Assembly (NCBI GenBank): GCA_026008535.1
Contig: BRKX01000009.1
Span: 49,473,001-49,537,000, forward strand
From: Perilla frutescens
Taxonomy: Eukaryota > Streptophyta > Magnoliopsida > Lamiales > Lamiaceae
DNA length: 64,000 nucleotides
Direction of reading: 5' to 3'
Part shown: piece by piece, positions 46,479 to 56,483 of the stretch
Layout of the letters: each line of letters opens with the position of its first letter
Position numbering within the stretch: the first letter of the stretch is position 1
The notes under the pieces: generated by a model
Databases searched by the model: none
What the model was told of the DNA's origin: nothing
The model's input: the letters and a program-made list of their open reading frames with translations, nothing else
Program-made: the position numbers and the translations under genes

Positions 46479-48197
46479 AGTCAAGAAATTTTGATCTGTT
46501 TCTATAATTTTGGGTTCTAGGATCTTCGAATAGATCTCTTTGTCGATAATCGACTTTTGTAGGATAAGACGAACCCCGAATGAATCAAGGAATGGAGTTG
46601 CAGCCCATTGCTTCACCTCAAAAAAATAGTGATCAAGATGGGTGATTCTATACTCATCTATGGTTTGAGCTAGTGAGCTCTGGAAGCATGTTAGGACAAA
46701 TTGAAATATCCAATAAAATGTTTACTGCTCGGCCTGAATAGTCTCTATAAAAGGAAATTATTATGCTATGAGATATGATAATGTGAATTGTTGTTTGAGT
46801 TCTTGAGCATGTTATGTAATGGATGCTAGCATGATGTGATATGATATAACATGGTCATTATGAGACATAGATGATCATGATCATAAGTTAAATTTGGTAT
46901 TGATATTGTTGATGAGGAAATGTTATTTAGATGAATGATGTCTTGTAGGTTGACTATAGTATCCCTTATAGGCATTGAGGCTATGGCATTGATTGACGAA
47001 TTAGACCTAGATGATTCATTCTAGGTTATGATCTATGCTAGCATGTTTAACTATTGAGGTTTGATTATTAAGATTGAATATTGAGGATTGAATGTTGAGA
47101 TTAAAGGATTGTTAATCAGGATATTGAGCTCAAGGTACGATGATTATTATCATGTTGTAACCTTCGGATTACCAGGTTGTGGTCTTTTGATCACTAGGGA
47201 GTCACTGCCGGATAATCCCCTCACATACTCAGAGTCACTGCTGGGTAACCCCCTTGTATACTCGTATCTATAGGTTGTAACTTTCGGGTTACCAGACTGT
47301 GGCCTTTGGGTCACTAGGTTGTGATCTTTTAATCACCAAGAAATCATTGCTGGGTAACCCCCTCGCATACTTAGTGGGATATTTGAGGTAACCCCTCTCT
47401 TATCCTAAGGCATGTCTTAGGGTACAGTAGATATCAGGTTTGAGCCAGGATGGGCCCATAGGAAGTAAAAATGTTTTGCAGATATGGGAAGGGCTTTGCA
47501 TTTTGCTTTCCATATGCTGCCAGTTGTTGTTGGATATTTTGAAAGTTTTTCAGAGTTTTGTTATAAAAACCCACTGAGTGCATTAGTACTCACGCCTTCT
47601 TTTTCGAATGTTTTCAGGTTGAGATGCAGAGGTTGATGGTGGCTGTGAAGTGGGTTGGCTGCTAAGATCATTTTTTATTACTACAATATTATTCTCACTA
47701 TGTTTCTTGCTACTCTGATGAGTTATGGTATTTTGTTGATATGATTATGCTTCTCTGATTTTGAAAATTTGTTGACTTCCTAGTTAGCATGTCTTATATG
47801 CTTAACTATATAATTATTCTAATGGGGAGGAAGCCACGTCTTTTGTTATGCCTACTTGATCATTTATTTTGGCCTATGGAAATGCTTCATTTGTTAAGTA
47901 TATTGATGTTTGTTTCTTTCGTCGACCTATGAAAGGGTCTATTGACTGTTGGTATCTATTTATTTGCTTCCGTATGGCCTATGAAAGGCCTTATTGATTA
48001 TTACAGCTTCCATTCTTCTCTTATAAGCCATTTATAAACGGAGATTTGCTCTAGTTAAAGAGGTTAGGCTGTCCAATTTTCCATAGGGCATATCCTATCT
48101 TTAGCCTACTCGATTGTTAATTATATTCTACATATTAATCCTTTTTGGATTAACACCCCGTCCCCACTTAATTACCCTTTTCAAGATCGGGCTGTTA
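46479..48197 (-). mobile_element. Solo Gypsy-type LTR between two Copia remnants
   Basis: Read on -, it begins TGTAACAGCCCGATCTTG, the start typical of chromovirus-type Gypsy LTRs. No internal region and no ORF. Internal short repeats around 47150-47350 share GTCACTGCTGGGTAAC-type words. The left limit is set by where the Copia U5 match stops; no matching target duplication is seen, so a deletion at the edge is likely. Confidence 0.6.
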
Positions 48198-48815
48198 CAA
48201 AACTCTCTGTTGAAAAGGTGTTCTAATTATGAGAATCATATGTGATCATGGGAAGAAATTTGAAAATAAACTATTTGATGACTTTTGCGAAGAGCTTGGA
48301 ATCATCCATGAATATTCTGCATCAGCTTTTGAGCCACATTGTTTCGAGTGTGATTTAGACTAGAGATTTTAGTGTTCTAGTCAACGTGTATTGAAACACA
48401 CTAATTCATACACTGTCAAAAGGAGTCTCGGGAGAGATTTCATATGGAAACTAAATAGGTTAGACATCTAGGTTGTGAGGGGATCTCACAATTCAATTCA
48501 ACGAAAGAAGGTGTACGGGTAGAACATGTTTTTCGAGTGACAGGAGGTCAGCGTCATGTAAAATCCTCAGTAAATGTGACACAAGAGTAGTGAATTATTT
48601 TTCACGGACTTGACAAATACCCGTGACGTAGATCGATTGATCAAACATGGTTATCAAACCTCTGCGCATTTTACTTTCTGCAAACAACATAACATTCACA
48701 ATAGCGTTCTTGAATTTTATTGTGAACATCTTTAAACATTCAGGTACTTTTCTGTGAACGTTGTGCAGACAGATACTTCTCACATAGGTGTGCAATTTCA
48801 CACTGAGAACAAATA
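48198..48815 (+). pseudogene. Chimeric Copia fragment: integrase piece fused to LTR R-U5
   Basis: 48199-48325 matches the integrase segment at 38908-39035 of Copia 1 (same AAACTATTTGATGACTT phrase), with stops. It passes directly into R-U5 sequence (48331-48815) of the same LTR family. The abrupt join suggests an internal deletion or template switch in a second element copy. Confidence 0.8.
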
Positions 48816-50068
48816 GAGAAAAAGTGTGTGATTTGTTTTTTTTTTTTTTTCAAATTAGTCTTTTAGCCTTTTTTATAATTTACTTTTTTTCTATAGAGAA
48901 TGTGTTGTTTAAAGGCCATCTCCAACAACAAACACTACAATACAGTTAACTTTACATTATTGTACAGTTAAAGTTACATATTTTTAATATTCATCTCCAT
49001 CAACACCTGTCTACATTTCACTCTACAATAGAATATTCATTTTTTATACTTACTACTATTCATTTAATTTTTGATATTGAATTGTTAAATTGAATATATG
49101 GTTATATATATTGTAATATATTTTATTTTTATTTAATAAATAAATACGCATATTTGTTTTACAAAATAAAGGTGTTGCATTTTCAATATTTTATTGTTAT
49201 CATAATGTGTTTCTATCATTATTAATTATGTATTTGTATTGTTTATTATAATATATTTGTGGCTTTTTAATGTTATTGTAATGTTTATGTATTTATATTT
49301 TTATTAATTATGTATTATATATTTTGTGTTTAAATTAATGTAATACTATTTATTTAATTAATATATATAATAATTTTAGTAATGAAAATATGTTTTATAA
49401 AATTTGTACACAAAAAGGAGAAAAAAGAAAGAAGATAAATAAAATACTATAAAGAAATCCATATAAAAATATATAAAGAATACAAAAAAGAAAAAAAAAA
49501 CTACCGATGATGAACAGTGCATCGGTTGAATCAGTTCATCCAACATCAATTTACCAAGGCAGGGACCAACTGTTGGAGACATTTTCTATTGATTTTGCCG
49601 AAGCGGGGGCAACTGTTGGAGTTGCTATAAGGGAAACGCTTTTATTAAGAAAAACACTTTTCGCTTTAATTTTTGAAAAGCTAACTATATTAAAGTATTG
49701 ATAAATTATATTATTATACATTTAATTTCTTTCATCTTCAACCTCTCGCCGCCGCCATCTGTGGTATTGGTTGAATTTTTTCATTTTCTTCTTTTTTTCA
49801 ACCTACTACTCTCCTCTTTTCTCTTTCTTATTTTTAACAGCACTCGTCGTCCCTTGGATTGCCCGACATCAAGATGGGGGTAGGGTGGGGCGGGGGAATC
49901 CAGCATACATATGGAAAATAGAGGGGGCTGGAGCCCCCCAGATCCGGTACTATCTAATTAATTATAAACATTGACAATATTTTTTAGAGGATGAGTAGTA
50001 ACTCTAGAAACAAGGTGACACTTTTATCGCGAGGGCTTGTTTGGTGGGTTTCTCGATAAATTATATGA
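48816..50068. other. AT-rich spacer with MITE-like ends
   Basis: No gene. About 48912-49640 is bounded by GGCCATCTCCAACA and, on the other side, CAACTGTTGGAG, the style of termini seen in plant MITEs of the PIF/Harbinger or hAT kind. I could not establish a target duplication. A small perfect hairpin GGGGGCTGGAGCCCCC lies at 49923-49938. Confidence 0.45.
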
Positions 50069-50484
50069 TTAAACAAAAAGGGCAAGTCTCTTGTATATAA
50101 GATGTACATGAGACGGTCAACGCGTTGACCGGGTCAACGCGTGTTGACCCGGTCAATGCTTTGACCAAAAAATCCGTCAAAATTAGTACCACTCATAATA
50201 TTGAAAAGTATCATTTCAAAGGCTAAAAAGTATCATTTGTATCAATAAAAAGTATTGGGCAGGATAAAAAAATAAAGAAAAAAACTGTTAAGATCAGTAT
50301 CAATTGACACACTAAAAAGTATCATTCGAAATTAAAAAAAGTATCAATTGTATCCCTAAAAAGTATTACCAATTTTCACAATTTTTTTGGTCAATGTTTT
50401 GACCGAATCAACGCGCGTTGATCCAATCAACACGTTGACCGTCTCATATACATCTTATGCACATGAGTTTTTGCGTTAAACAAA
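50069..50484. mobile_element. MULE-type MITE with W-box-rich inverted repeats
   Basis: Element 50078-50475 flanked by the 9-bp direct repeat TTAAACAAA (50069-50077 and 50476-50484). Termini pair over about 90 bases (50090-50180 with 50380-50465), including ATAAGATGTACATGAGACGG. Each arm contains palindromes built of GTCAA/TTGAC (for example GGTCAACGCGTTGACC at 50115-50130). The core is non-coding with repeated AAAAAGTAT words. Confidence 0.8.
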
Positions 50485-50648
50485 TTAATTAATGTGAATA
50501 TTACTAGGATCTATATGTTCGGATATAATTAATCAATTCTATGTTTGACTTCCAAGCATTTAATGGTTAATACTTGTCACTTGATATATACGTATCTCAT
50601 GTTCCTACTCAGTCTTATGTTTGTATGAACATATTTGTATGAACATAT

Positions 50649-51024
50649 TTATTACTAGGGTAAATTGCCTTAAAATACATCAATTTTGATGTGTTATTGG
50701 TTTTCACACGTTTTAAAAAACATAATTTTAATAACATGAACTCAACACTTGTTTGATTTTTCACATGATTTTCAAATTTCAATTAATGAAAATGACTTGA
50801 TTGTCGAAGATTTCCACGTATACATTTATGTGGGTATCATATTATCTTAAAATACATGAATTTTGATCGATTTTAATCGGATTAGAGTGTCCGAATTCGA
50901 AAATTATGTGAAAAATCAAACAAATGTTAAGTTCATGTTATTAAAACTATATTTTTTAAAACGTGTGGAAAACCAAAAACACACCTAAATTTATGTATTT
51001 TAAGGCAATTAGCTCTTATTACTA
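50649..51024. mobile_element. MULE-type MITE with 125-bp inverted repeats
   Basis: Element 50658-51015 flanked by the 9-bp direct repeat TTATTACTA (50649-50657 and 51016-51024). The arms begin AATTGCCTTAAAATACAT on both sides and pair for about 125 bases. Non-coding. Confidence 0.85.
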
Positions 51025-51307
51025 CGAATAAGATTTATATTATCCATTATATCATTGTAAGTTTTTCAATGCCCACCCTGGCATTTTAAGTGTCATGTTG
51101 TTCAAATATTAAAAATGATGAATTTACTTTAATAAAATATTAATAAATAAGACAATTATATATATATAACACATATTATAATGATTTTATTATATGTAAT
51201 GAATTAAAAAAACCAGTTATTATGTTTAATATAAAAAATTACCTTTGATTTAGTTTCTAGAGATTGTAAACCGGCGTCTTCTAACAAGCAAAAAGGAAAG
51301 AAAAAAA

Positions 51308-51835
51308 AACAAAACTATGTTTTGGGTCCCATTACTTTAAAAAAAATTCGGATTGGATCTCTCTACTTGATTTAGTTAAAATGAGATCCTTGTACTATTA
51401 ATTTAGTTAAAATGAGATCTATGCAGTATCAATATGGATAAAATCAAGTTCCCGGGGACTTAATTTTATCCAAATTGATAGTACATGAACTTAAGTTTAA
51501 CCAAATTGATAATATAGGGATCCAATTAGAAAATAAAAATAAAAATTCATTTTTTGCAACAAACAAATAAAATTGAAAAAATAATTAAATAAAAATAAAT
51601 ACAAATTGAATTTTTTAAGCAAAATATTTATTTAAAAAAAATATAAAAATAAAAAATAAATTTGATCCGAATTGATAGTACAAGGAATTAATTTTATTTA
51701 AATTGATAGTACAAATACTTGAATTTTACCAAACTAATAGATAATAGTACATTGATTTTATTTTATCGAAATAAAATACAGGACCCAATCCGAAAAATAA
51801 GAAAATTACAAGAACCTCAAACAATGTTTTGCCTA
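51308..51835. mobile_element. Candidate MITE with imperfect 50-bp inverted ends
   Basis: Left end ACAAAACTATGTTTTGGGTC with TTCGGATTGG pairs with the right end CCAATCCGAA through ACAATGTTTTGC. The inside has repeats of AATTGATAGTACA in both orientations. No clean target duplication was found. Confidence 0.5.
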
Positions 51836-52107
51836 ATTAATACCCTAAAACTCCAAATTGTAAGCAGCGCTTTTTAAGGAATGGGATATAATTTACTTGG
51901 ACTTTAAAAAAAAGACTTTGTTTAATCCACTCATGTAATTTCATGTGAAAATTGAAAATAAAATAAAAATACTATGTAGATATAAAAACTTTGGTGCACG
52001 TTATAATTCATGGGGATTTGTAGCGCCCACCTCTCGCACGACCTTTTTGATCTTAACTAAGCAAATAATAATTAGACTAATAAATAAATCTATAATATGC
52101 CCGTATC

Positions 52108-52499
52108 ACTATAATAAAAATAGTCTTTAAAGACAATATTATTAGAAATAACAAATATCGTCAGTTATAATACGATTTAAGTAACGACATGTTGTCTATA
52201 ACTACCATATATTATTTCTAATGATATTTTTGTAAATATATTATTGTCACTGAAAAATAATTTTTGCAACGAAGTCATGTGGTCTGAAATAGAGCGTTCC
52301 TAAAAGTTTGTCGCAAATAAATTAAATATCATTTTAAGTGAATAATATCTTCACAAAAATATCATTAGAGATGACTTAAAAGTATTTTTTGCGATGATGT
52401 CATGCCATTTCAAATAGAGTGTTCTTAAAAGTTCGTCCCAAATAAATTAAACATCATTTTAAGTGACTATAAAATCGTCACAAAAATTGTTAGGAAAAT
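52108..52499. mobile_element. CACTA-like non-autonomous fragment
   Basis: Starts CACTATAATAAAAATAG (about 52118) and contains a tandem pair of about 126 bases (52262-52343 and 52388-52467, sharing AAATAAATTAAACATCATTT). It is cut by the Copia 2 LTR at 52500. Confidence 0.45.
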
Positions 52500-54065
52500 T
52501 GTTGGGAAAATCCCAAATGATGGTTTTGATGAAAAGCTATAAAGGGGGAAGAGAACTTTGGAGACTGGTAGGCATCCATAGATGAGTAATCATCAGTCTT
52601 AGCAGAAAGCCAAGATAGACTGATGAACAGAGCCAGCTTGAAAGCTGAAACTGAACTGATCGAAGATCAATTAGTCACAAAGGGTTGACCTTAAACTGAT
52701 CAAAGATTAGTTAGCTGGGAGAATTGCTCTAAAAGCATTGAGTCAATACTGAACTGACCATAGATCAGTTCAAGGAGAAAAGAAAAAGCTCAGTCAAGTA
52801 GCCTACTGATAGTCCAAAACTGAAAGCTTTTTAAGCTAAGCTGCCAAGTCAGCTGAACTGGACTATATCAGGACTGAAGCTCAAGGCAGCTGAGGATCTG
52901 CCACCTGGACAATCTCAAAGCTGAAAGCCGAGATAGCTGAAAGCCCATCAGCTGAATATCTAAAAAATGATAGCCGAATCACCTGCTCCTTCTGACAAGC
53001 AGTCAATGAAGATCTTAACAGAAAATCTTTAAAAGATCCTGATAATCTTAGAGCAGAGGATATTAAAGTCAAACAGCTAGTTCATTAAGAGCTTCAAATG
53101 GCTACAGACATTAAAATGCCGCCGGTGAATTCTAAACAATCACCAATCATAGCGGTCAATAATCACTCATCTATTTAAAGAGGGTGAAATCAATTTTTGG
53201 CCAAGACCTTCGACAATCTAACTTTGCTATTTTGCAAAACGATCTATTCTTTCTCCCTCCCCATAGTTCAAAGCTTAATACTCTAAAAGTGCGAAAAGTC
53301 TCAACTGAGAAGGTGTGCTTCAAGTCCAAAGCAGGCTGCTAAGCTGACGCAGAATTCCAGCAAGAGCAAAGCTTCTCAGTTCAGTCCCTCAAATATCAAC
53401 CACTCAGCTCAAGCTAAAAGAGCATTCCAGGTTGATAACAGATTTAAGACTGCCTTCTTGAAGATCGAGTGAGATCTAAAATGGTGTAAAGATGGGCAAT
53501 AGCACTTAAAGTCTCAGCGAGCAGTTGGGATCGGTAAGTGTGAGTTTTCGACCCAGAAACCGACTGAGGAGAAGCGTGTACCGGTGAGTACGCTCTTCCA
53601 GGACAGCAACAGTTGGAAAGGAGGCCGCGCTCGGGTTGAAGGGTGCCGTTTTCAGGTCCAACAAGAATTCTTCACTATATAACTGTAATAAAGAAACTTT
53701 ACACTTGCATAGTGGATTGCCCTTCTGCGGAAGGAAGAGAGGACGTAGAAGCAGGAAGCTTCGAACCTCTATAAAGTCCCGTGTGTGCTGTTCTTACTGC
53801 TTTCAGCTTTGCATGTTCTTAAACTGCACACCTTCACACACACAGACTGCACTGACGAGCTTTAGCTAAGTCTTCAGGCTATCAGTTGTAAACTGATCAG
53901 CTCACCAGCTAAGCTTCAGTCAGGCCTTCTCAACTGATCAAGAAGCACAGATAAAATATCAAAAGCGAGTCAGGGCCCTATCTATTCCGTATCCGTTTAA
54001 AGTTTTTTGAAGTCAGTTTATTCACTCCCCTTCTAAACTGACATAGACTCGCACCAGGAGCAACA
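52500..54065 (+). repeat. Copia 2 5' LTR
   Basis: Starts TGTTGGGAAAATCCC and ends near GGAGCAACA just before the PBS. A stretch at 53417-53816 recurs at 63599-64000. The U3 part is rich in ACTGAT/CAGCTGA words. A TATA-like TATTTAAAG lies near 53172. Confidence 0.75.
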
Positions 54066-54067
54066 AG

Positions 54068-54079
54068 TGGTATCAGAGC
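54068..54079 (+). promoter_or_regulatory. Copia 2 primer-binding site
   Basis: TGGTATCAGAGC, complementary to the 3' end of initiator Met tRNA, the usual Copia primer. Confidence 0.93.
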
Positions 54080-54154
54080 GGTTAATTCTAAGGATCAACC
54101 GTTTCTGCAAATCGTTTGAATCAGATCTGTTTATCTGTGCTAACATTTCAAGCT

Positions 54155-55453
54155 ATGGGAAACCATAAGCTACCTCTCTTTGCAGTTGAGAACTATGACA
54201 ATTGGAGCAGGAGGATGAAAGCTCATCTATGCTTCATCCATGAGAATATGTGGGAGGTGATTGAAGACGGTCCAATCATTATCATGATGGACAATGAAGC
54301 TCACATCATGGATGTCAACCAACCGGCCAGGATCCCAAAACCAACTCATCTTCTCACGGGTGAAGAGAAGAAGTTGAAAAATCTAGAGTTTGTTGCTCAA
54401 GCAGCACTTTTTCAAACTCTAGATGAGGATTGCATGAAAAACACAAAAAACTGCAGAACAGCAAAGGAGATTTGGGACCTACTTCCAGATCTATGCAAAG
54501 AGTTTGAGTCCATCAAAGGAAACAAGCTCCAGCTGACAGTTGACAAGTATGAGTCTTTTAAAATACAGTCGGAAGACATCATCTCGAGCCTAGAAATAAC
54601 ATTTATTGGCATCATAAGCGAGATGAACAATCTAGGAAGAAACTATCCCAACAGTGAGATGAACTCAAAAGTTCTTGACAATCTCACTAATGAATGGGAC
54701 ATGAAAGTAATTGCTACTAAAGAGTCGAGAGACTTAAATAGCATTACTCCTAGAGAATTATTTGGATCTCTCAAAGCTCATGAGTACAGCCTGAACCGAA
54801 AGAGAGAACCATTCACTTTCTCTTCTCATGATACTTCTTTATATGCTGAAAGAAATCGATTCAGAGAAGCCCGCGGAAGAAATAACTTCCGACCAAGAGG
54901 CTTGCCTGTCAAAGAGAATCCAGGGGGATCAGTGACTGATCGAATAAGAGAGTCAGCCGACAAAAAGGAGATCCTGACTGAGGATTTAAATGAGCAAATC
55001 CAGTCAATGATAAGAGTGCTGGAGAAGCTGAGAAAAGTCAGAGATCAACAATCAGCTCAAACCCAAGCTGATGAAGCTACTAAAGGTGAGAGGAACCAGC
55101 AGCCAGCTGATCGTCCAACTGAACAATTCAGGATGGCAAACATGAACATAGAAGAATGTTTCCACTGCCATAAGCAAGGACACTACAGATACGAGTGTCC
55201 AAAGCTTCCTGAAAATAAAAAGGCCAAAGTGAGGAGAAGCTTCTTCAAAAGGAAAGCAATGATCGCAAACTCTGAGAATACCGTGCTTGACGATTCAGAC
55301 TACCCATCTAGAATCGACTCAGACAGCTATAGCTCCGATGATGAAGTTCTACTATGCCTCATGGCCGACAATGATGAAGAGTCAATAGAAATGGATCAGT
55401 TGAAGCTAAGAAATGATGAACTGAAAGCTGAGAATGAGCAGCTCAAGCTATAA
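54155..55453 (+). CDS. Copia 2 gag
   Basis: An open frame of 432 codons from the ATG at 54155 (the frame is open from 54116, but the 54155 start gives the usual MGNHKLPLF beginning). Copia gag/UBN2 motifs: FAVENYDNWSRRMKAHL, TAKEIWDLL and a long helical domain. Then a basic region (RGRNNFRPRG), a CCHC knuckle at about residue 350 (CFHCHKQGHYRYEC) and a Ser/Asp-rich acidic segment. The frame stops at 55453, but gag-like codons continue beyond it with stops, so the protein is probably truncated at the C-terminus. It is the best-preserved ORF of this element. Confidence 0.85.
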   Translation: MGNHKLPLFAVENYDNWSRRMKAHLCFIHENMWEVIEDGPIIIMMDNEAHIMDVNQPARIPKPTHLLTGEEKKLKNLEFVAQAALFQTLDEDCMKNTKNCRTAKEIWDLLPDLCKEFESIKGNKLQLTVDKYESFKIQSEDIISSLEITFIGIISEMNNLGRNYPNSEMNSKVLDNLTNEWDMKVIATKESRDLNSITPRELFGSLKAHEYSLNRKREPFTFSSHDTSLYAERNRFREARGRNNFRPRGLPVKENPGGSVTDRIRESADKKEILTEDLNEQIQSMIRVLEKLRKVRDQQSAQTQADEATKGERNQQPADRPTEQFRMANMNIEECFHCHKQGHYRYECPKLPENKKAKVRRSFFKRKAMIANSENTVLDDSDYPSRIDSDSYSSDDEVLLCLMADNDEESIEMDQLKLRNDELKAENEQLKL

Positions 55454-56483
55454 ATTCTTGAAAAAGAGGAATTATCCCTCAAGTTCAAGAAGGGATCCTA
55501 GACTCTAGATGAAATCTTAAGTCATCAGAGAACTAAATCTGGGAGTCCTGGGCTAGGATATAGTAAGTACACTACCGTAGAGAAGGACAAGGCAGTTGTA
55601 CAGAGCTGTGAATCTGGAATCCTGAGAGGATTCACAAGATCAGCTCAGTCCCCCCCCCAGTTGAGGAGTCCAATGACAAGGGCATCTTGGAAACTCCTCA
55701 AGCTCAGCCCAAAGATTAGATTGATCAGTTGAGAAGGGTAACTCGAAAATAGTCGGTCTTTTAAAGGCTTAGTGCTCAGTCAAAGCCACCAGTTCAACAC
55801 AGATCAGCTCAGCAGTCCAGATCTACTACTCGATCAAAATCTAAAGCTCATCAAAGGACAAATCTTCGGAGGCCTCCATTCCATTCCTGGTCATCAGTTC
55901 AACCAAGACTTGAAGTTCACCCAAGGTCAGTCTTTCAGACAAGAGCATCAACTCAAAATAGGTCATTAGTTCAACGATCTGGAAACTCCTCCAATACATT
56001 TCAGCCTTGGAGTTCTTCAAACCCTAAAGGAAATGTACATACAAGATTTTATTATGCACGACAGCATAATCCAATCTCTTTGAAAGAGTTCACTCCAAGT
56101 GATCTTGCAACGCAGTACAATGAGTTCTTAAACTCAAGGGATGAATCAAGATTCAATCCCAATTACAACTGGTTTGCAAATTGGCCATACCACAAAGGCC
56201 AAAAAGCTAAGAGTCAAAAGGTCAAATGAAATTGGCCAAGACAGAGAGCAACAAGGTCACAAGATGAGAGGATATTAGTTGAAGTCTTCTATCCTAAATC
56301 TCATCGGAGGTATAGATCACAGGACTCAACTCTCAGTCGAAGAGTTACAAGAAGTCCAATGCATATTCAGAGATCTAATTCGGAAGGATCTCTTGGAAAA
56401 GAAAAGCCAAAAGTGTGGCATATGTGGATTCCCAAACACATGATTAACCTCTCAGGACCCGATATCATGCGGATACCTAAAAC
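55454..56483 (+). pseudogene. Copia 2 gag-protease linker, degenerate
   Basis: Ser/Gln/Arg-rich codons continue from gag with repeated stops (for example at 55454, 55730, 55968 and 56227). It includes a repeated word of the type SSVQ(S/R)RS. No domain is recognised. Confidence 0.6.
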
